A stretch of 64,000 bases of DNA from Alcanivorax nanhaiticus (GCF_000756665.1 NZ_ARXV01000006.1:186001-250000), one strand, 5' to 3'; numbered from the stretch's first letter, positions 1-10,437 are shown. The notes: a model not told the origin generated them from the sequence alone. Program-made: numbers and translations.

Positions 1-1
1 T

Positions 2-808
2 GAAGCCTTTCTCACCTACCTGGCAACTCAACGCCAATGCAGCCCCGCCACGCAAAAAGTCGCACTCAACAGCCTTAATTGCTTCTATCGAAAGTTTCTT
101 AAGATTGACTTCCCTCCTCTGGAATTTCGCAGATCTCGACAGTATCGCCGGCCCCCTGTTGTATTTACTGACCAGGAAGCACGCGCCGTAATCGAGCAGC
201 TATCAGACCCCTTCAAACTGATGGCTGAATTAATGTACGGCTCAGGGCTGAGGGTTTCAGAGACGCTGAGACTTCGTATCAAGGATATCGATTTCGGACA
301 GGGGCAACTGATCGTTCGGGAAGGAAAAGGTAACAAGGACAGGATAACCGTTCTCTCTGATCAACTTCATGACCGCCTGAAGCTTCAGATAAATCTCGCC
401 AGCAGTTATTACAAGTACGATCGACAGAATGGTGTCGGCCCCGCCTGGATGCCGCATGCATTAGCCAGAAAGTATTCTGGAGAAGCATCACAGCTTGGCT
501 GGCAGTTCATTTTCCCCTCCAACGAGCCTGCGAAAGATCCGCAAACCGGGATCATTCGCCGTCATCACCATCATCCCGACACCATTCGCAAACATATCAA
601 GAAAGCAGCTCAAGAAGTCGGCCTCGTCAAGCTCTGCGGCCCTCACACTTTCCGACATTCCTTTGCGACACGATTACTGGAAAGTGGCTACGACATCCGC
701 ACGGTTCAGGAGCTGCTGGGCCACAGCGATGTGTCCACCACCGAGCGCTATCTTCATGTGATGAACCGGGGCGGACTGGGGGTAATCAGCCCGCTTGACC
801 GAGGCTAA
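2..808 (+). CDS. Integron-type tyrosine recombinase IntI, 5' end outside window
   Basis: Site-specific DNA recombinase of the tyrosine family; the open frame runs in from the left edge, so the N-terminus is missing. Visible catalytic set: Arg in GSGLRVSE, Lys in GKGNKDR, His/Arg in HTFRHSFATR, His in LLGHSD and the nucleophile Tyr in TTERYLHV. Between the Lys and HxxR boxes lies the insertion typical of integron integrases (HALARKY, then DPQTGIIRRHHHH), and the tail RGGLGVISPLD also matches that family. In most integrons cassettes lie beside the 5' end of intI and point the other way, so any array would lie left of base 1. It ends in a convergent arrangement with the gcv operon. Family call is firm from motifs; whether a working integron exists cannot be seen here. 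Confidence 0.85.
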   Translation, partial: EAFLTYLATQRQCSPATQKVALNSLNCFYRKFLKIDFPPLEFRRSRQYRRPPVVFTDQEARAVIEQLSDPFKLMAELMYGSGLRVSETLRLRIKDIDFGQGQLIVREGKGNKDRITVLSDQLHDRLKLQINLASSYYKYDRQNGVGPAWMPHALARKYSGEASQLGWQFIFPSNEPAKDPQTGIIRRHHHHPDTIRKHIKKAAQEVGLVKLCGPHTFRHSFATRLLESGYDIRTVQELLGHSDVSTTERYLHVMNRGGLGVISPLDRG

Positions 809-816
809 ACTCGCAT

Positions 817-846
817 AAAAAACCCGGCTTTCGCCGGGCTTTTTTC
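817..846. terminator. Bidirectional rho-independent terminator
   Basis: A GC stem (cccggc/gccggg) flanked by six A on the left and six T on the right sits between the converging integrase and glycine dehydrogenase genes and can serve both strands. Confidence 0.85.
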
Positions 847-875
847 ATGCAGCTGAACGCCTGGTGGCAAGTTGC

Positions 876-2342
876 TTACTCGGACCAGGTGAGATCCAGC
901 TCACGGGCTGCCTTTACATCATCCAGGCGGCGTACCGGCTGGGTGAAGGGCGCTTCCTTGACCATGTCCGGTTCGGTGCGCGCTTCTTCCATGATGGCGG
1001 CCATGGCGTCGACGAACTCATCCAGGGCTTCCTTGCTTTCGGTTTCGGTGGGCTCGATAAGGAAGCACTCCGGCACCAGCAGCGGGAAGTAGGTGGTGGG
1101 CGCGTGCTGGTTGTAGTCCAGCAGACGTTTGGCGATATCCATGGCGGTGACACCCAGCTCTTTCGCTTCCTTGGCGAAAGTGAGGATGAACTCGTGGCTG
1201 GCACGACGATCCGGGTACGCGGCGGTGCAGCCGATGGCTTCCAGTCGCTTGAGCAGGTAGTTGGCGGCCAGTGTGGAGAACTCACCCACACGGATCATGC
1301 CGTCACGGCCCAGGGAGCGGGCATAGTAGTAGGCACGCAGCAATACTCCCGCGTTGCCCATAAAGGCACTGAGGTGACCGATGCTGGTGGGCAGGGTGTC
1401 GGTGTCGACCCAGTAGTAGCTGTCGTCGTCACGCTGACCGGCCATAGGGGTGGGCAGGTAAGGCAGCAGACGCTCGGACACGCCCACCGGACCAGCACCC
1501 GGACCACCACCGCCATGCGGAGTAGCAAAGGTCTTGTGCAGGTTCATGTGGATCACGTCGAAGCCCATGTCACCGGGGCGCACCTTGCCGAGGATGGCGT
1601 TCAGGTTGGCGCCATCGTAGTACAGCAGACCACCGGCTTCGTGGACGGTTTTGGCGATGGCTTCGATCTGACGCTCGAACACGCCACAGGTGGACGGGTT
1701 CGTCATCATCAGACCAGCGGTTTGCGGGCCGCACGCTGCCTTTAGCGCTTCCAGGTCCACGTCGCCGTCTTTGCCTACGGGCACTTCACGCACCTTGTAG
1801 CCACACATGACGGCGGTGGCCGGGTTGGTGCCGTGGGCCGCTTCCGGAATCAGGATTTCGGTGCGCGCTTCGTCACCACGGGCTTCGTGGTAGGCGCGGA
1901 TCATGGCGACCCCGGCGAATTCGCCCTGGGCACCGGCCATGGGCGCCAGCGACACACCCTTCATGCCAGTCACTTCCTTGAGGAAGTTTTGCAGCTCAAA
2001 CATGCAGCTGAGGAAACCCTGACTGTGGGTTTCCGGGGCCAGCGGGTGACGGTTCAGGAAGCCCGGCAACATGGCCGCACGGTTGGCACCACGGGGGTTG
2101 TACTTCATGGTGCAGGAACCCAGCGGGTAGAACTGCTTGTCGATGGCGAAGTTCTTGCTGGAAAGATTGGTGTAGTGACGCACCACCTGCATTTCGGAGA
2201 CTTCCGGCAGCGCCGGCTTTTGCTGGCGACGCAGGTGCGCAGGGATGGCGCTGAGCTTGTCTTCCGCTACCGCTTTGGGTGCCTGGGAGACGGCGCTACG
2301 ACCGGGCTGGGACAGTTGGAAAATCAGTTTGGTCTCGCTCAT
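876..2342 (-). CDS. gcvPB: Glycine dehydrogenase (decarboxylating) subunit 2
   Basis: PLP-binding half of the P protein of the glycine cleavage system: decarboxylates glycine and passes the aminomethyl group to the lipoyl arm of GcvH. 488 residues, normal for GcvPB. The PLP lysine is in NLHKTF at about residue 270, followed by the glycine-rich stretch [12 protein letters not shown]. The start ATG overlaps the stop of gcvPA (ATGA), so the two subunits are translationally coupled. Last gene of the leftward operon gcvT-gcvH-gcvPA-gcvPB. Many gammaproteobacteria have a single long GcvP; here it is split in two. Confidence 0.96.
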   Translation of the reverse strand: MSETKLIFQLSQPGRSAVSQAPKAVAEDKLSAIPAHLRRQQKPALPEVSEMQVVRHYTNLSSKNFAIDKQFYPLGSCTMKYNPRGANRAAMLPGFLNRHPLAPETHSQGFLSCMFELQNFLKEVTGMKGVSLAPMAGAQGEFAGVAMIRAYHEARGDEARTEILIPEAAHGTNPATAVMCGYKVREVPVGKDGDVDLEALKAACGPQTAGLMMTNPSTCGVFERQIEAIAKTVHEAGGLLYYDGANLNAILGKVRPGDMGFDVIHMNLHKTFATPHGGGGPGAGPVGVSERLLPYLPTPMAGQRDDDSYYWVDTDTLPTSIGHLSAFMGNAGVLLRAYYYARSLGRDGMIRVGEFSTLAANYLLKRLEAIGCTAAYPDRRASHEFILTFAKEAKELGVTAMDIAKRLLDYNQHAPTTYFPLLVPECFLIEPTETESKEALDEFVDAMAAIMEEARTEPDMVKEAPFTQPVRRLDDVKAARELDLTWSE

Positions 2343-3697
2343 GCCAGCACCTCTTTCATTGCAGCGGCAAACAGGTCCAGGTCACTCTCACTGTGCACTT
2401 CGGTAGCGTTGATCAGGATGGCGTTGGCCATATCGTAATCCTTTGCCAGGCTGACACCGCCCAGCACATCTTTCTCGGCCAGCGCCGCCAGCACCTCGGC
2501 TGCCGGTTTCGGCAGGGTCAGCACCACTTCGTGGAAGGTGGGCGCCGTGAAGGCTCGCTCGACACCCTCGATCGCCGTGAGTTTTTCCGCCAGCGCCTGG
2601 GTGTTGGTGTGACAGTGTGCCGCCACGTTGGTCAGACCATCCGGGCCCAGCAGGGAGCAGTAGATGGTAGACGCTGTCATGGCCAGGCCCTGGTTGGTAC
2701 AGATGTTACTGGTGGCCTTGGAACGGCGGATATGCTGTTCGCGCGCCTGCAGTGTCAGGGCAAAGCCCTGCTTGCCTTCCATGTCCACGGTGCGGCCGAT
2801 GATCCGGCCCGGCATCTGGCGCACGTATTTCTGTTTGCAGCACATAAAGCCGTAGTACGGTCCACCGGACGAGAGCGGCACGCCCAGCGGCTGACCTTCA
2901 CCTACCACGATATCGGCGCCCTCACTGCCCCATTCGCCCGGCGGTGTCAGCAGCGCCAGCGAGGTGGGGTTCACCACGCCGATCACCAGCATGTTGTTGG
3001 CGTGGGCCCAATCGGTGAGCGCATCCACTTCTTCCAGCGAACCGAAGAAGTTGGGCTGGCTGATGACCAGCGCGGCGAAGTCTTCGCCTTCATAGGGCTT
3101 GAGGGCATCCAGCGGTGTCTGACCGGAAGCCGCATCGAAGCCGACCATTTCCAGCGCCACATCCTGGTTTTCCACGATGGCTTTGGTGGCAGCGGTGTAA
3201 CGCGGGTTCAGTGCGGTGGGAACCAACACCTTGCGTGACTTGCTCTTGCGGTTGGCACGCAGGCTCATCAATACGGCTTCAGACAGACCCGAGGCACCGT
3301 CGTACACCGACGCGTTGCTCACTTCCATGCCGGTCAGGCGTGTCATCAGGGTCTGGAATTCGTAGATGACCTGCAGGGTGCCCTGGCTGGCTTCCGCCTG
3401 GTAGGGTGTGTACGCCGTGTAAAACTCACCACGGGTGGCAATCTCCCATACCGCTGCCGGAATGTGATGCTGGTAGGCACCGGCGCCAATGAAGCTGACG
3501 GCGCCTGCATCCATGGCGGCGCGCTCGTTCATCAGGCGGGTGACGTCCATTTCACTCAAGCCTTCAGGCAAGGCATCCAGCTTGCCAGCGGCTTTCAGGT
3601 GCGCGGGAATTTCATCGAACAGGGCTTCGATGCTGTCGGCACCAATGGCGTCGAGCATGGCGCGCACGTCGTCGGGGGTATGGGGGATATACGGCAT
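2339..3697 (-). CDS. gcvPA: Glycine dehydrogenase (decarboxylating) subunit 1
   Basis: N-terminal half of split GcvP, forming with GcvPB the glycine decarboxylase of the cleavage system. 452 residues. It starts [19 protein letters not shown], the usual beginning of GcvPA, and contains [14 protein letters not shown] and the FIGAGAYQH segment typical of the subunit. It overlaps gcvPB by four bases. A 156-base gap separates it from gcvH and holds a heptamer hairpin, so the operon is probably interrupted by an inserted repeat rather than ended, since no T-tract terminator is visible there. Confidence 0.96.
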   Translation of the reverse strand: MPYIPHTPDDVRAMLDAIGADSIEALFDEIPAHLKAAGKLDALPEGLSEMDVTRLMNERAAMDAGAVSFIGAGAYQHHIPAAVWEIATRGEFYTAYTPYQAEASQGTLQVIYEFQTLMTRLTGMEVSNASVYDGASGLSEAVLMSLRANRKSKSRKVLVPTALNPRYTAATKAIVENQDVALEMVGFDAASGQTPLDALKPYEGEDFAALVISQPNFFGSLEEVDALTDWAHANNMLVIGVVNPTSLALLTPPGEWGSEGADIVVGEGQPLGVPLSSGGPYYGFMCCKQKYVRQMPGRIIGRTVDMEGKQGFALTLQAREQHIRRSKATSNICTNQGLAMTASTIYCSLLGPDGLTNVAAHCHTNTQALAEKLTAIEGVERAFTAPTFHEVVLTLPKPAAEVLAALAEKDVLGGVSLAKDYDMANAILINATEVHSESDLDLFAAAMKEVLA

Positions 3698-3761
3698 GGG
3701 GGTACCTGGATAGGTTGGGTGTTGGCTTTGCGTTCCTCAGCACTGAAAACGCGTTGAGGAT

Positions 3762-3839
3762 CAGCTACGAGCCACGAGCTTCGAGCTACGAGAAAAATCT
3801 TTTACTCGCAGCTAGTAGCTAGAAGCTCGCAGCTGCGAA
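3762..3839. repeat. Heptamer hairpin, GAGCNNC units
   Basis: The left arm reads as consecutive 7-mers (CTAC, GAGCCAC, GAGCTTC, GAGCTAC); the right arm read on the other strand gives GAGCTTC, TAGCTAC, TAGCTGC. The arms are imperfect complements separated by an A/T-rich loop. It lies inside the gcv operon between gcvH and gcvPA. Confidence 0.75.
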
Positions 3840-3853
3840 TAACGGTAATGCCG

Positions 3854-4240
3854 TTATTCGCTTTCGATCTGCGCCTGGTACTGGTCAGCGGTGAGCAGGT
3901 TGTCCAGATCGGTTTCTTCGCTCATGGCGATCTTGAACAGCCAGCCACCTTCATAGGGGGCGTTGTTGACCAGCTCAGGTTCATCTTCAAGGGCTTCGTT
4001 GATTTCCACGATTTCGCCGGACACTGGCGCGTAGATATCGGAAGCGGCTTTCACGGATTCAACCACACCGGCTTCATCACCTGCGGCAACGACTTGACCC
4101 ACTTCCGGCAGTTCCACATACACCAGATCTCCCATGGCATCCTGGGCGTGGGCAGTGATACCCACGGTCACGGTACCATCTTCGTTTTTGGCCCATTCGT
4201 GGCTGCTGGCATAACGCAGTTCGGCGGGGATCTCGCTCAT
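3854..4240 (-). CDS. gcvH: Glycine cleavage system H protein
   Basis: Lipoyl carrier protein that shuttles the aminomethyl intermediate between GcvP and GcvT. 128 residues. The lipoylation lysine is in VESVKAASD, with the H-protein segments SSHEWAK and [12 protein letters not shown] in place. The start was set at the ATG of MSEIPAEL because AAGGAGA lies just upstream; an in-frame ATG 11 codons earlier has no such site. Second gene of the leftward gcv operon, with a repeat-bearing gap of about 310 bases from gcvT. Confidence 0.96.
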   Translation of the reverse strand: MSEIPAELRYASSHEWAKNEDGTVTVGITAHAQDAMGDLVYVELPEVGQVVAAGDEAGVVESVKAASDIYAPVSGEIVEINEALEDEPELVNNAPYEGGWLFKIAMSEETDLDNLLTADQYQAQIESE

Positions 4241-4306
4241 TGTTGTCTCCTTGAGAGTCGCTACACGCAACATGCTTCACGCATGCGCACTGGAAAATAT
4301 TGAATC

Positions 4307-4454
4307 AGTTTAAAGTTCAAAGTTGAAAGTTTAAAAGCGCGGGATGAGCACCCTGGTTTGCCATGCCCTGCCCGCGCCTCACCGTTTGAGCGCGAAACAC
4401 AAACCCCGACTTCACTCGGGCCTGTCGCCGCATTTCAACTTTAAACTTTAAACT
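4307..4454. repeat. Heptamer hairpin, AGTTNAA units
   Basis: The left arm is four 7-mers (AGTTTAA, AGTTCAA, AGTTGAA, AGTTTAA; 4307-4334). The right arm is three (TTCAACT, TTAAACT, TTAAACT; 4434-4454), complementary to it. The loop is about 100 bases and GC-rich. It fills most of the 314-base gap between gcvT and gcvH; no gene is visible in the gap. Confidence 0.8.
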
Positions 4455-4554
4455 CACTCGCCTGACTATCGCGATCACACCGGAAAAGGAAACGATCGCG
4501 TGCAGATACGTTCTTACAGCGACCGCTCCACGACGTGAAGCGTGCCGCGTGTTG

Positions 4555-5634
4555 CTAGACTTCTTTGTAAACTGCCTGGCCGTTGCGCACGAACGGGGCT
4601 TTCACCACTTGGGCAGGCTGACGCTTGTTGCGGATTTCCACGTCCACTTTGCCTGTCGCCCCTGCGGGCAAACGGGCCAATGCAATGGACTTGCCCAGGG
4701 TGGGCGAAAAAGTCCCACTGGTAATCTCGCCCTCTTCATCATTGGCGAGCAATACCTTCTGATGGGCACGCAGCACGCCTTTGCCTTCCAGCACCAAGCC
4801 CACCAGCTCCGCATGACCACGCTCTTGCTGGTTCAGCAACGCCTGACGACCAATGAAATCCCGGTCGTTCAACACCAGGGTCCAGCCCATGTTCGCTTCC
4901 AGCGGAGTGATGGTGTCGTTCATGTCGTTGCCGTAGAGATTCATGCCGGCTTCCAGTCGCAGGGTATCCCGTGCACCGAGACCCGCAGGCGCCACCCCGG
5001 CGGCAAGCAACTGATCCCACAGCGCCACGGCATCGGCGGCGGGCAACATGATTTCTACGCCATCTTCACCGGTGTAGCCGGTGCGGGCGATCATCCAGTC
5101 ATTCGCTTGTGCAAAGTGGAACACCTTGAGGGTATTCACTGCTTCTGCACGAGCCCCATCCAGCAGGGAGGCCAGCAGCTCACGGGCCTGCGGCCCCTGG
5201 ATTGCCAGCATGGCCAGCTCGGGACGCTCGTGGATATCCACCGCAAAGCCTCCGGCCTGGGCTTCCATCCACTCCAGGTCGGTTTCGCGAGTCGCGCAAT
5301 TTACCACCAGCCGGTAGTCATTGTCGCGTTTATAGACGATAAGATCGTCGATCACGCCGCCATATTCATTGAGCATGCCGCTGTACAGGGCACGACCTTC
5401 GGTAATACGGTCCACATCGTTGGCCAGCAGGTGACGCAGGTAATCGCGGGCACCAGCACCGGCCACATCCACTACGGTCATGTGGGATACATCGAAGACG
5501 CCCGCCTTCTGCCGCACGGCATGATGCTCCTCAATCTGGGAGCCGTAGTTGATCGGCATATCCCAGCCGCCGAAGTCCACGATCTTGCCGCCTGCCGCCA
5601 CATGCGCGTCGTACAAGGCTGTGCGATGACCCAT
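4555..5634 (-). CDS. gcvT: Glycine cleavage T protein, aminomethyltransferase
   Basis: Transfers the one-carbon unit from aminomethyl-lipoyl-GcvH to tetrahydrofolate, releasing ammonia. About 359 residues. The N-terminus [17 protein letters not shown] continues into [15 protein letters not shown] and EEHHAVR, colinear with known GcvT. The ATG at 5634 was chosen: a TTG six codons upstream lies only a few bases from where transcription would start if the TATAAT at 5669-5664 is the -10 box. First gene of the operon. No glycine riboswitch tandem fold is recognisable in the 160 bases upstream. Confidence 0.95.
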   Translation of the reverse strand: MGHRTALYDAHVAAGGKIVDFGGWDMPINYGSQIEEHHAVRQKAGVFDVSHMTVVDVAGAGARDYLRHLLANDVDRITEGRALYSGMLNEYGGVIDDLIVYKRDNDYRLVVNCATRETDLEWMEAQAGGFAVDIHERPELAMLAIQGPQARELLASLLDGARAEAVNTLKVFHFAQANDWMIARTGYTGEDGVEIMLPAADAVALWDQLLAAGVAPAGLGARDTLRLEAGMNLYGNDMNDTITPLEANMGWTLVLNDRDFIGRQALLNQQERGHAELVGLVLEGKGVLRAHQKVLLANDEEGEITSGTFSPTLGKSIALARLPAGATGKVDVEIRNKRQPAQVVKAPFVRNGQAVYKEV

Positions 5635-5745
5635 AACACCACCACTGTTCAAATGAAGGGGGAATTATATCGGGACGAGGCTTGGGGGCATAGGCTCACG
5701 GGCCAAACAAGCGCAATGAGAAACAACAGAAACGCCCTGTTTACA

Positions 5746-5774
5746 GGGAGAAAGCGGGCATCGCCGCTTCTCCC
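5746..5774 (-). terminator. Possible terminator hairpin after the first lipoprotein gene
   Basis: Read on the minus strand, gggagaagcgg pairs with ccgctttctccc with one bulge, about 20 bases after the lipoprotein stop. The following sequence is only moderately T-rich, so rho-independent function is uncertain. Confidence 0.4.
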
Positions 5775-5794
5775 TGCATCACAGAAGGTGGCGA

Positions 5795-8761
5795 CTACTT
5801 GATCGAGCCGCTCTGGAAGGTCAGATTCACACCACCCACTGGAATGGCCAGGTCAATGGTGGCCAGCCCGGAACCGATGTTGACGTCGATGTCCTTGGCG
5901 GTGAGGCTTTCCAGACCGATCACCATGCGGCCATCCGGCAGGAAATCTACCGGCCCCTTGAGCTGCACATCATCCAGCGGATAGCTGTAGAGATTGTGCG
6001 GCAGAGGCAAACCCAGTGGCTCCATCTCCTGGGCATCCAGCAGCAGATCCAGTGCGGTATCAAAGGTGAGCTGATCTTCCACCTCGTCATAACGAATCCA
6101 GCCTTGCAGTGGCAAGGTACGCCGCCCTGTGCCGTCATCCCGGTAACGGGCACGCATCACCAGCGGGCCGGTCGGCACAGAGGTGGGCACTCCAACCAGC
6201 TGGGCATGGACATCCTTGCTGGTGGTATAGAGAACCGGTGGGTAGAGGGTCACTTCCACCGCCTGCTCGGCCTCGTCCCAGCCAACGATATCCACGTTGA
6301 TCCCCCCGTTGAGGTAGGTATCTTTCTGGTCCGGGCAGCTTAGCGGCTGCAGCAGCAAGGTAAAACCACACCCCACATTGGCTCCGGTCACCGCCCCGCC
6401 GTAGCCGGTAACGCCCAGCCGGGCCGCGTTGGCAGGCACCGGGTAGACGCCGCTACCGGCAGGCACTTCCACAGTGGCTGTTTCCTCGCTGTCGACCAGG
6501 AAGTTGGCGTTCACGTCCGTCTTGGGCAGATTGCGCAGTGGCAGAAACACATTGTCTGTTGCTTCAGCGCCAACGAAGGCAACGCTCAAATCCGGCCCGC
6601 CGACATCACTCTCCGGCGCCAGCAGCTGTGCGGTTTGCAGGGGCATACCCGCGGATGAGCAGATCACGTTCTGGCCACAGCCGGTCGCCGAGTGAGATCC
6701 CAGCACATAGCGATAAAGCTGGCCCTGCTCCCAGGGTGCCTGGGGAATAATGGTCAGCTCGCGAAGCTGCGGGGACAACGTGGCCGGCACCACCTCAAGG
6801 CAGTTACCCGCAGCATCGATTTTCTCTACGCGGACACTGCCATCATCACAGCTGGTGCCCAACACCATGCTGCTGGTATCCATATCCTGGGAAAACTGGA
6901 TGGCGATGGCCCGGTTGGCCGGCAGGGTCGGCAGCGGCAGCACATCCCCGGCCTGGCCTTGGGTATTGCTGACGCATTGCCCTTGCTCCCCTGCCGCCAG
7001 ATCACGGCTGGCGGGATCCACCGCACAGGGATAGCCTGGATACACGGTGGTGGCATTGGGCGACCGCGGTGCATTGGTACTGAAGGACGGCATACTGAAC
7101 GTCACGGTTTCCGGGCTGGCCGGGTTGCCGCGCAAATCCTGCACACCATCCGTAAGCGCGACCTGATACTCCGTCCCAAAGCTCAAGGGTTGATCCGGCA
7201 TCAGCACCACCGAAGCACCATCCACTTGCCACTGAAACGGCACCGCGCTGCCCTGCTGAGTCAGCATCAACGTCACGCCGGGCTCAATGGTGGTCTGATC
7301 TGGCGTTTCGTTCAGATTGAGAATGATCGGGTCACCGGGACGGAAGCGGTCGGCAAAATCTCCCGGCTGCCAGCTCTGTAGAACCGGGCCGCTGATATCC
7401 GCCACTGGCTGGGGCGCATTCTCCTGATCTGCATAGGATTCCATGTGGAAACTGAGTACACCGTAAGCCGTTTCAATACCCAGCACTTCCGGCTCAACCA
7501 CGCCAACGGCATCGATCACCATGCGCCCTTCTTCCACAATGGCCCGGCCCACCAGATCCACCTGCAACAGGCTCTGGGTGAAGGCACCATTGGCGCGGGA
7601 ATCCGCGGTGGAGAATGCCAGATCCAGGGTTAGCTCCACTCGTCGCGGTGCTTCGGGGCTCTGGCTGTAAGGCGTAGGCAACAGGTAGCCGTTGGCATCG
7701 GAGACAAAACTCACTGTCACATCACCGGAATCAAAACCGGCCGGCAGATAGCCACCAATCAACACGTCCAGTGGCTCACCTTCCAGCAGCGAACCTTTAC
7801 TGATTCGCAGCGGCGCGGCATCCGGGTAATTGGGGATGTACGCCAGATCGGCAAACACGTTACCGGACAGCTTTGACACGGTGGTGTCACCCAACAACTT
7901 GGCCACCAACGGCACACAGTTAATCGGGGCTCCGGTCAAAGGTGACCGAGTCACGCCGTCCTCATTACAGCCTTTGACGGGATCTGCTGCCATGGCTTCC
8001 AGCACCAGCGTTTCGCTGGGGGCCGAATCCTCAGGAACCAGAGAGTAGCTCGCGCCTCCGGTCAGGCTGTTTCCGAACACGCTGGCCAGGTCGCTGGTCA
8101 GGGTCAGGGTGTAGGTGTTCCCCGGCGTCAGGTCTTCCACCGGATCGATGGTCAGCCGGTTGCCTCCACTGAGCACCGATACCGGAATCACGTTATCGGC
8201 GTTGTCGGTCAGCGTGACCGAGCTGCCGTAATCCACAGTGGTCGCATCCAACGGTTGGGAAAACTGGAGTCGCAGGGTGGAAAAATCCATCAGCGGACGG
8301 TTCTCTGCCGGCGAAAAGCGGCTGACCACAAAATCCGCCGCCTGCTGCTGCGCTTCCACCGCGCCCCGCTTGGCAGAGCCGGTGACAAAATTCAGAGCAC
8401 CACCACCGACGCCCTCCAGGGTCATGCCTGCCAGCGCCAGGGTGTATTCGCTGTTGAACGCCAACGGTGCCGATGGTGTGACCACCAACGAACTGCCGCC
8501 ATCGGCCCAGGACACCGCCACATTGACCGCGCCTTGCGGCCCATTCAGGGTGACATCGCTCTCTGCCAGCCCCGGCGGTTCGGAAAACTGCACCACCAGC
8601 GGCGCGTGCACTGACACGCCAGCCTGCTCATCGGCAGGATAGGTGTAGAACACATGACCTTTTTCCCGGCCGCTGAAATCCACTGTCTGTTCACTGCCAC
8701 CACCGCCACAGGCGGCCAGCAGACTGGCAGCGGCAACCAGTAATACGCTACGCATTATCAT
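5795..8761 (-). CDS. Large Ig-like-domain lipoprotein (pair 1)
   Basis: Predicted outer-membrane lipoprotein of about 988 residues: signal peptide ending in the lipobox LLAAC, then a Gly/Ser stretch and repeated SbsA/Big_5-like Ig-type segments (HAPLVVQFSEP, PLDATTVDYGS, GDPIILNLNE, AIAIQFSQDMD). Shared landmarks with the two paralogues at 10504 and 15468: GAPINCVP, the VYPGYPCA pair, a DxNxNxxxDSxE loop near residue 748, LPDGRMVIGL and the tail PVGGVNL. The ATG was chosen for its 5-base distance to GGAGG; GTG one codon upstream is possible. Second gene of a two-gene unit, 15 bases after the barrel gene. Function unknown; pairing with a barrel suggests an envelope transport or surface role. 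Confidence 0.85.
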   Translation of the reverse strand: MIMRSVLLVAAASLLAACGGGGSEQTVDFSGREKGHVFYTYPADEQAGVSVHAPLVVQFSEPPGLAESDVTLNGPQGAVNVAVSWADGGSSLVVTPSAPLAFNSEYTLALAGMTLEGVGGGALNFVTGSAKRGAVEAQQQAADFVVSRFSPAENRPLMDFSTLRLQFSQPLDATTVDYGSSVTLTDNADNVIPVSVLSGGNRLTIDPVEDLTPGNTYTLTLTSDLASVFGNSLTGGASYSLVPEDSAPSETLVLEAMAADPVKGCNEDGVTRSPLTGAPINCVPLVAKLLGDTTVSKLSGNVFADLAYIPNYPDAAPLRISKGSLLEGEPLDVLIGGYLPAGFDSGDVTVSFVSDANGYLLPTPYSQSPEAPRRVELTLDLAFSTADSRANGAFTQSLLQVDLVGRAIVEEGRMVIDAVGVVEPEVLGIETAYGVLSFHMESYADQENAPQPVADISGPVLQSWQPGDFADRFRPGDPIILNLNETPDQTTIEPGVTLMLTQQGSAVPFQWQVDGASVVLMPDQPLSFGTEYQVALTDGVQDLRGNPASPETVTFSMPSFSTNAPRSPNATTVYPGYPCAVDPASRDLAAGEQGQCVSNTQGQAGDVLPLPTLPANRAIAIQFSQDMDTSSMVLGTSCDDGSVRVEKIDAAGNCLEVVPATLSPQLRELTIIPQAPWEQGQLYRYVLGSHSATGCGQNVICSSAGMPLQTAQLLAPESDVGGPDLSVAFVGAEATDNVFLPLRNLPKTDVNANFLVDSEETATVEVPAGSGVYPVPANAARLGVTGYGGAVTGANVGCGFTLLLQPLSCPDQKDTYLNGGINVDIVGWDEAEQAVEVTLYPPVLYTTSKDVHAQLVGVPTSVPTGPLVMRARYRDDGTGRRTLPLQGWIRYDEVEDQLTFDTALDLLLDAQEMEPLGLPLPHNLYSYPLDDVQLKGPVDFLPDGRMVIGLESLTAKDIDVNIGSGLATIDLAIPVGGVNLTFQSGSIK

Positions 8762-8776
8762 CACAGCCTCCGCTTA

Positions 8777-10135
8777 TCAGAATTTCAGGGTCAGCGAACC
8801 ACTGAAGACATGCACGTCGCCATCCGCTTCCACCTGCTCACTGGGCTGCGGGTAAACCGCAGATTGGGTGTCGTAGATATCAAAGGTGCGCGACTCCAGT
8901 TTTTGATACTGGTAACCCACATCCAGGCGCACCGGATAGGCCAGCAACCAGGGCTCGTCGAATTTTGCCGTCAGGCCAAGGCCGGCAATCCACTTGTCGC
9001 CGTCAAGATAGTTCACGTCCACAGACGCATCAGAATCCAGTGGAGATTCACTGAACGCCAGACCACCAGTGACCGCAAACACCTCATTAAGCTGGAACTC
9101 ACCGCCAATGCGGGGGATCAGAATATCCTTGAATTTCAGCTGTCCCACATCACCGTTAACGCTCTGGTCCTTGATGGTGTCGTCCTCGAACTCTTCTTCC
9201 AGTTTTGACCACTGCTGCCATTCCAGGGTGACACCGGCACGCCAGCGATCCGCCCGGTAGTGCAGGCCACCCGTGAGGATGTTTGGCTGATAGGAATCCA
9301 GAGTGGAAATACGCAGAGGCAAGCCCGGCGCACCGATCACCCCTGGAATAATCGCATCGGCGGACACTTCGGTCTGGGTGTTGGAATACATGCGATAGGC
9401 AAAGGCGGTTTCCAGGCCATCGAACCAACAGTTGTCACCTTCTGCGCAGAAGGTTTTTCCCCAATCCATGTTCATGCTGAGAATCGGGCGAATGGAGGGC
9501 TTGGCCGAGACATCCAGCTGTTCGTACTGGGTATTGCCGGCCAGGTCTGTCGTGGCGCGCAGATCCGCCGCCGCGTGCAGGGTGATCCGTGCGGTGGCCC
9601 CCACATCAATACCGCGCCACACCTGGGTAGCACCACCCAGATTGAGGAACAGGGGTTGGCGACCGTATTCCAGATACTGACCTTGCTGAGACGTGGTGGA
9701 ATCAAACGCCAGCATCTCCTCACCGTACTCTTCCACCCCGAGCATGAAACCCAGATAGAAAGGGTGGCCATACTGGGTGAGCGAGGTCAGGTTGGTCTTC
9801 ATGCCAATCAGCACCTGCTGGGCAGGGGAATCCTGCAATACATCACCGCGCCGCAGCGGAGCATCAGCACCGCCAAGGCTGTTGGCGCGCAATTCATGCT
9901 CCGCATGCATCAACCCGACGGTCAGCTCACCACGTGAGTCGTGGGCCAGATAGGCCGGATTGTAATAGGTGGCGGAAACCTGGCTGTTAAACATGCTCAA
10001 CGCCTGGGCCGAGGCCAGATCTGAAGGCAGTACGCCGTAGGTGGTACCAATGTTACCCATACTTCCCAAGGCAACAGACTGCATCAACACACCGCCAGCC
10101 ATGACGGCGATACGTCCCGAAAAGGAAACAGACAT
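8777..10135 (-). CDS. FadL/TraF_2-like outer membrane barrel (pair 1)
   Basis: Predicted outer membrane beta-barrel, 452 residues, with a signal peptide and a C-terminal Phe (SGSLTLKF) as expected for Bam-inserted barrels. The mature N-terminus MGNIGTTYGVLPSD, then SATYYNPAYLA, resembles the FadL/OmpP1 start (…YYNPA…). Such proteins are often labelled TraF_2, but nothing here is conjugative. A cysteine pair CAEGDNC lies mid-protein. The start at MSVSFSG is supported by AGGAG 8 bases upstream. First gene of its unit. The ligand is unknown; hydrophobic substrate uptake is inference from FadL resemblance. Confidence 0.85.
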   Translation of the reverse strand: MSVSFSGRIAVMAGGVLMQSVALGSMGNIGTTYGVLPSDLASAQALSMFNSQVSATYYNPAYLAHDSRGELTVGLMHAEHELRANSLGGADAPLRRGDVLQDSPAQQVLIGMKTNLTSLTQYGHPFYLGFMLGVEEYGEEMLAFDSTTSQQGQYLEYGRQPLFLNLGGATQVWRGIDVGATARITLHAAADLRATTDLAGNTQYEQLDVSAKPSIRPILSMNMDWGKTFCAEGDNCWFDGLETAFAYRMYSNTQTEVSADAIIPGVIGAPGLPLRISTLDSYQPNILTGGLHYRADRWRAGVTLEWQQWSKLEEEFEDDTIKDQSVNGDVGQLKFKDILIPRIGGEFQLNEVFAVTGGLAFSESPLDSDASVDVNYLDGDKWIAGLGLTAKFDEPWLLAYPVRLDVGYQYQKLESRTFDIYDTQSAVYPQPSEQVEADGDVHVFSGSLTLKF

Positions 10136-10343
10136 TCTTATGCTCCTGACGTTCTTGTTGCTTTTCACGTCGCCGGGATAGCGACACGGGCAAGACCCTG
10201 TCAGGGGTGAACAATTATTCACATAGGAAAAAAGCGGTAATCGGTGTAATCCGGGAAGCGAATTCGTAAAAAACTTTCAAATAGTGAACGGGGTTCCACT
10301 AGGAAGATGACACTCGTCAGGCACGGTTGTGCCAGAAGAGGTG

Positions 10344-10434
10344 TCGCATCGCGACGGAACCGTCGCTCCCACAGGTGGAGATTTCCGGCGTGGGTGCCGC
10401 TTTCTTTGTGGGAGCAGCGGTTCCGCCGCGATGA
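10344..10434. repeat. REP-like inverted repeat with GCTCCCAC arms
   Basis: The left arm (10346-10372) and right arm (10408-10434) are near-perfect complements built around CGGAACCG and GCTCCCAC, with a 35-base loop. It sits in the 368-base gap between two OMP/lipoprotein units; apart from it, the terminator and a leader, no gene is visible in the gap. Confidence 0.75.
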
Positions 10435-10437
10435 ACC

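Noticed and set aside
5653..5794. Glycine riboswitch before gcvT
   Set aside because: Looked for the tandem aptamer pattern and found none; only a hairpin that more likely belongs to the lipoprotein 3' end.
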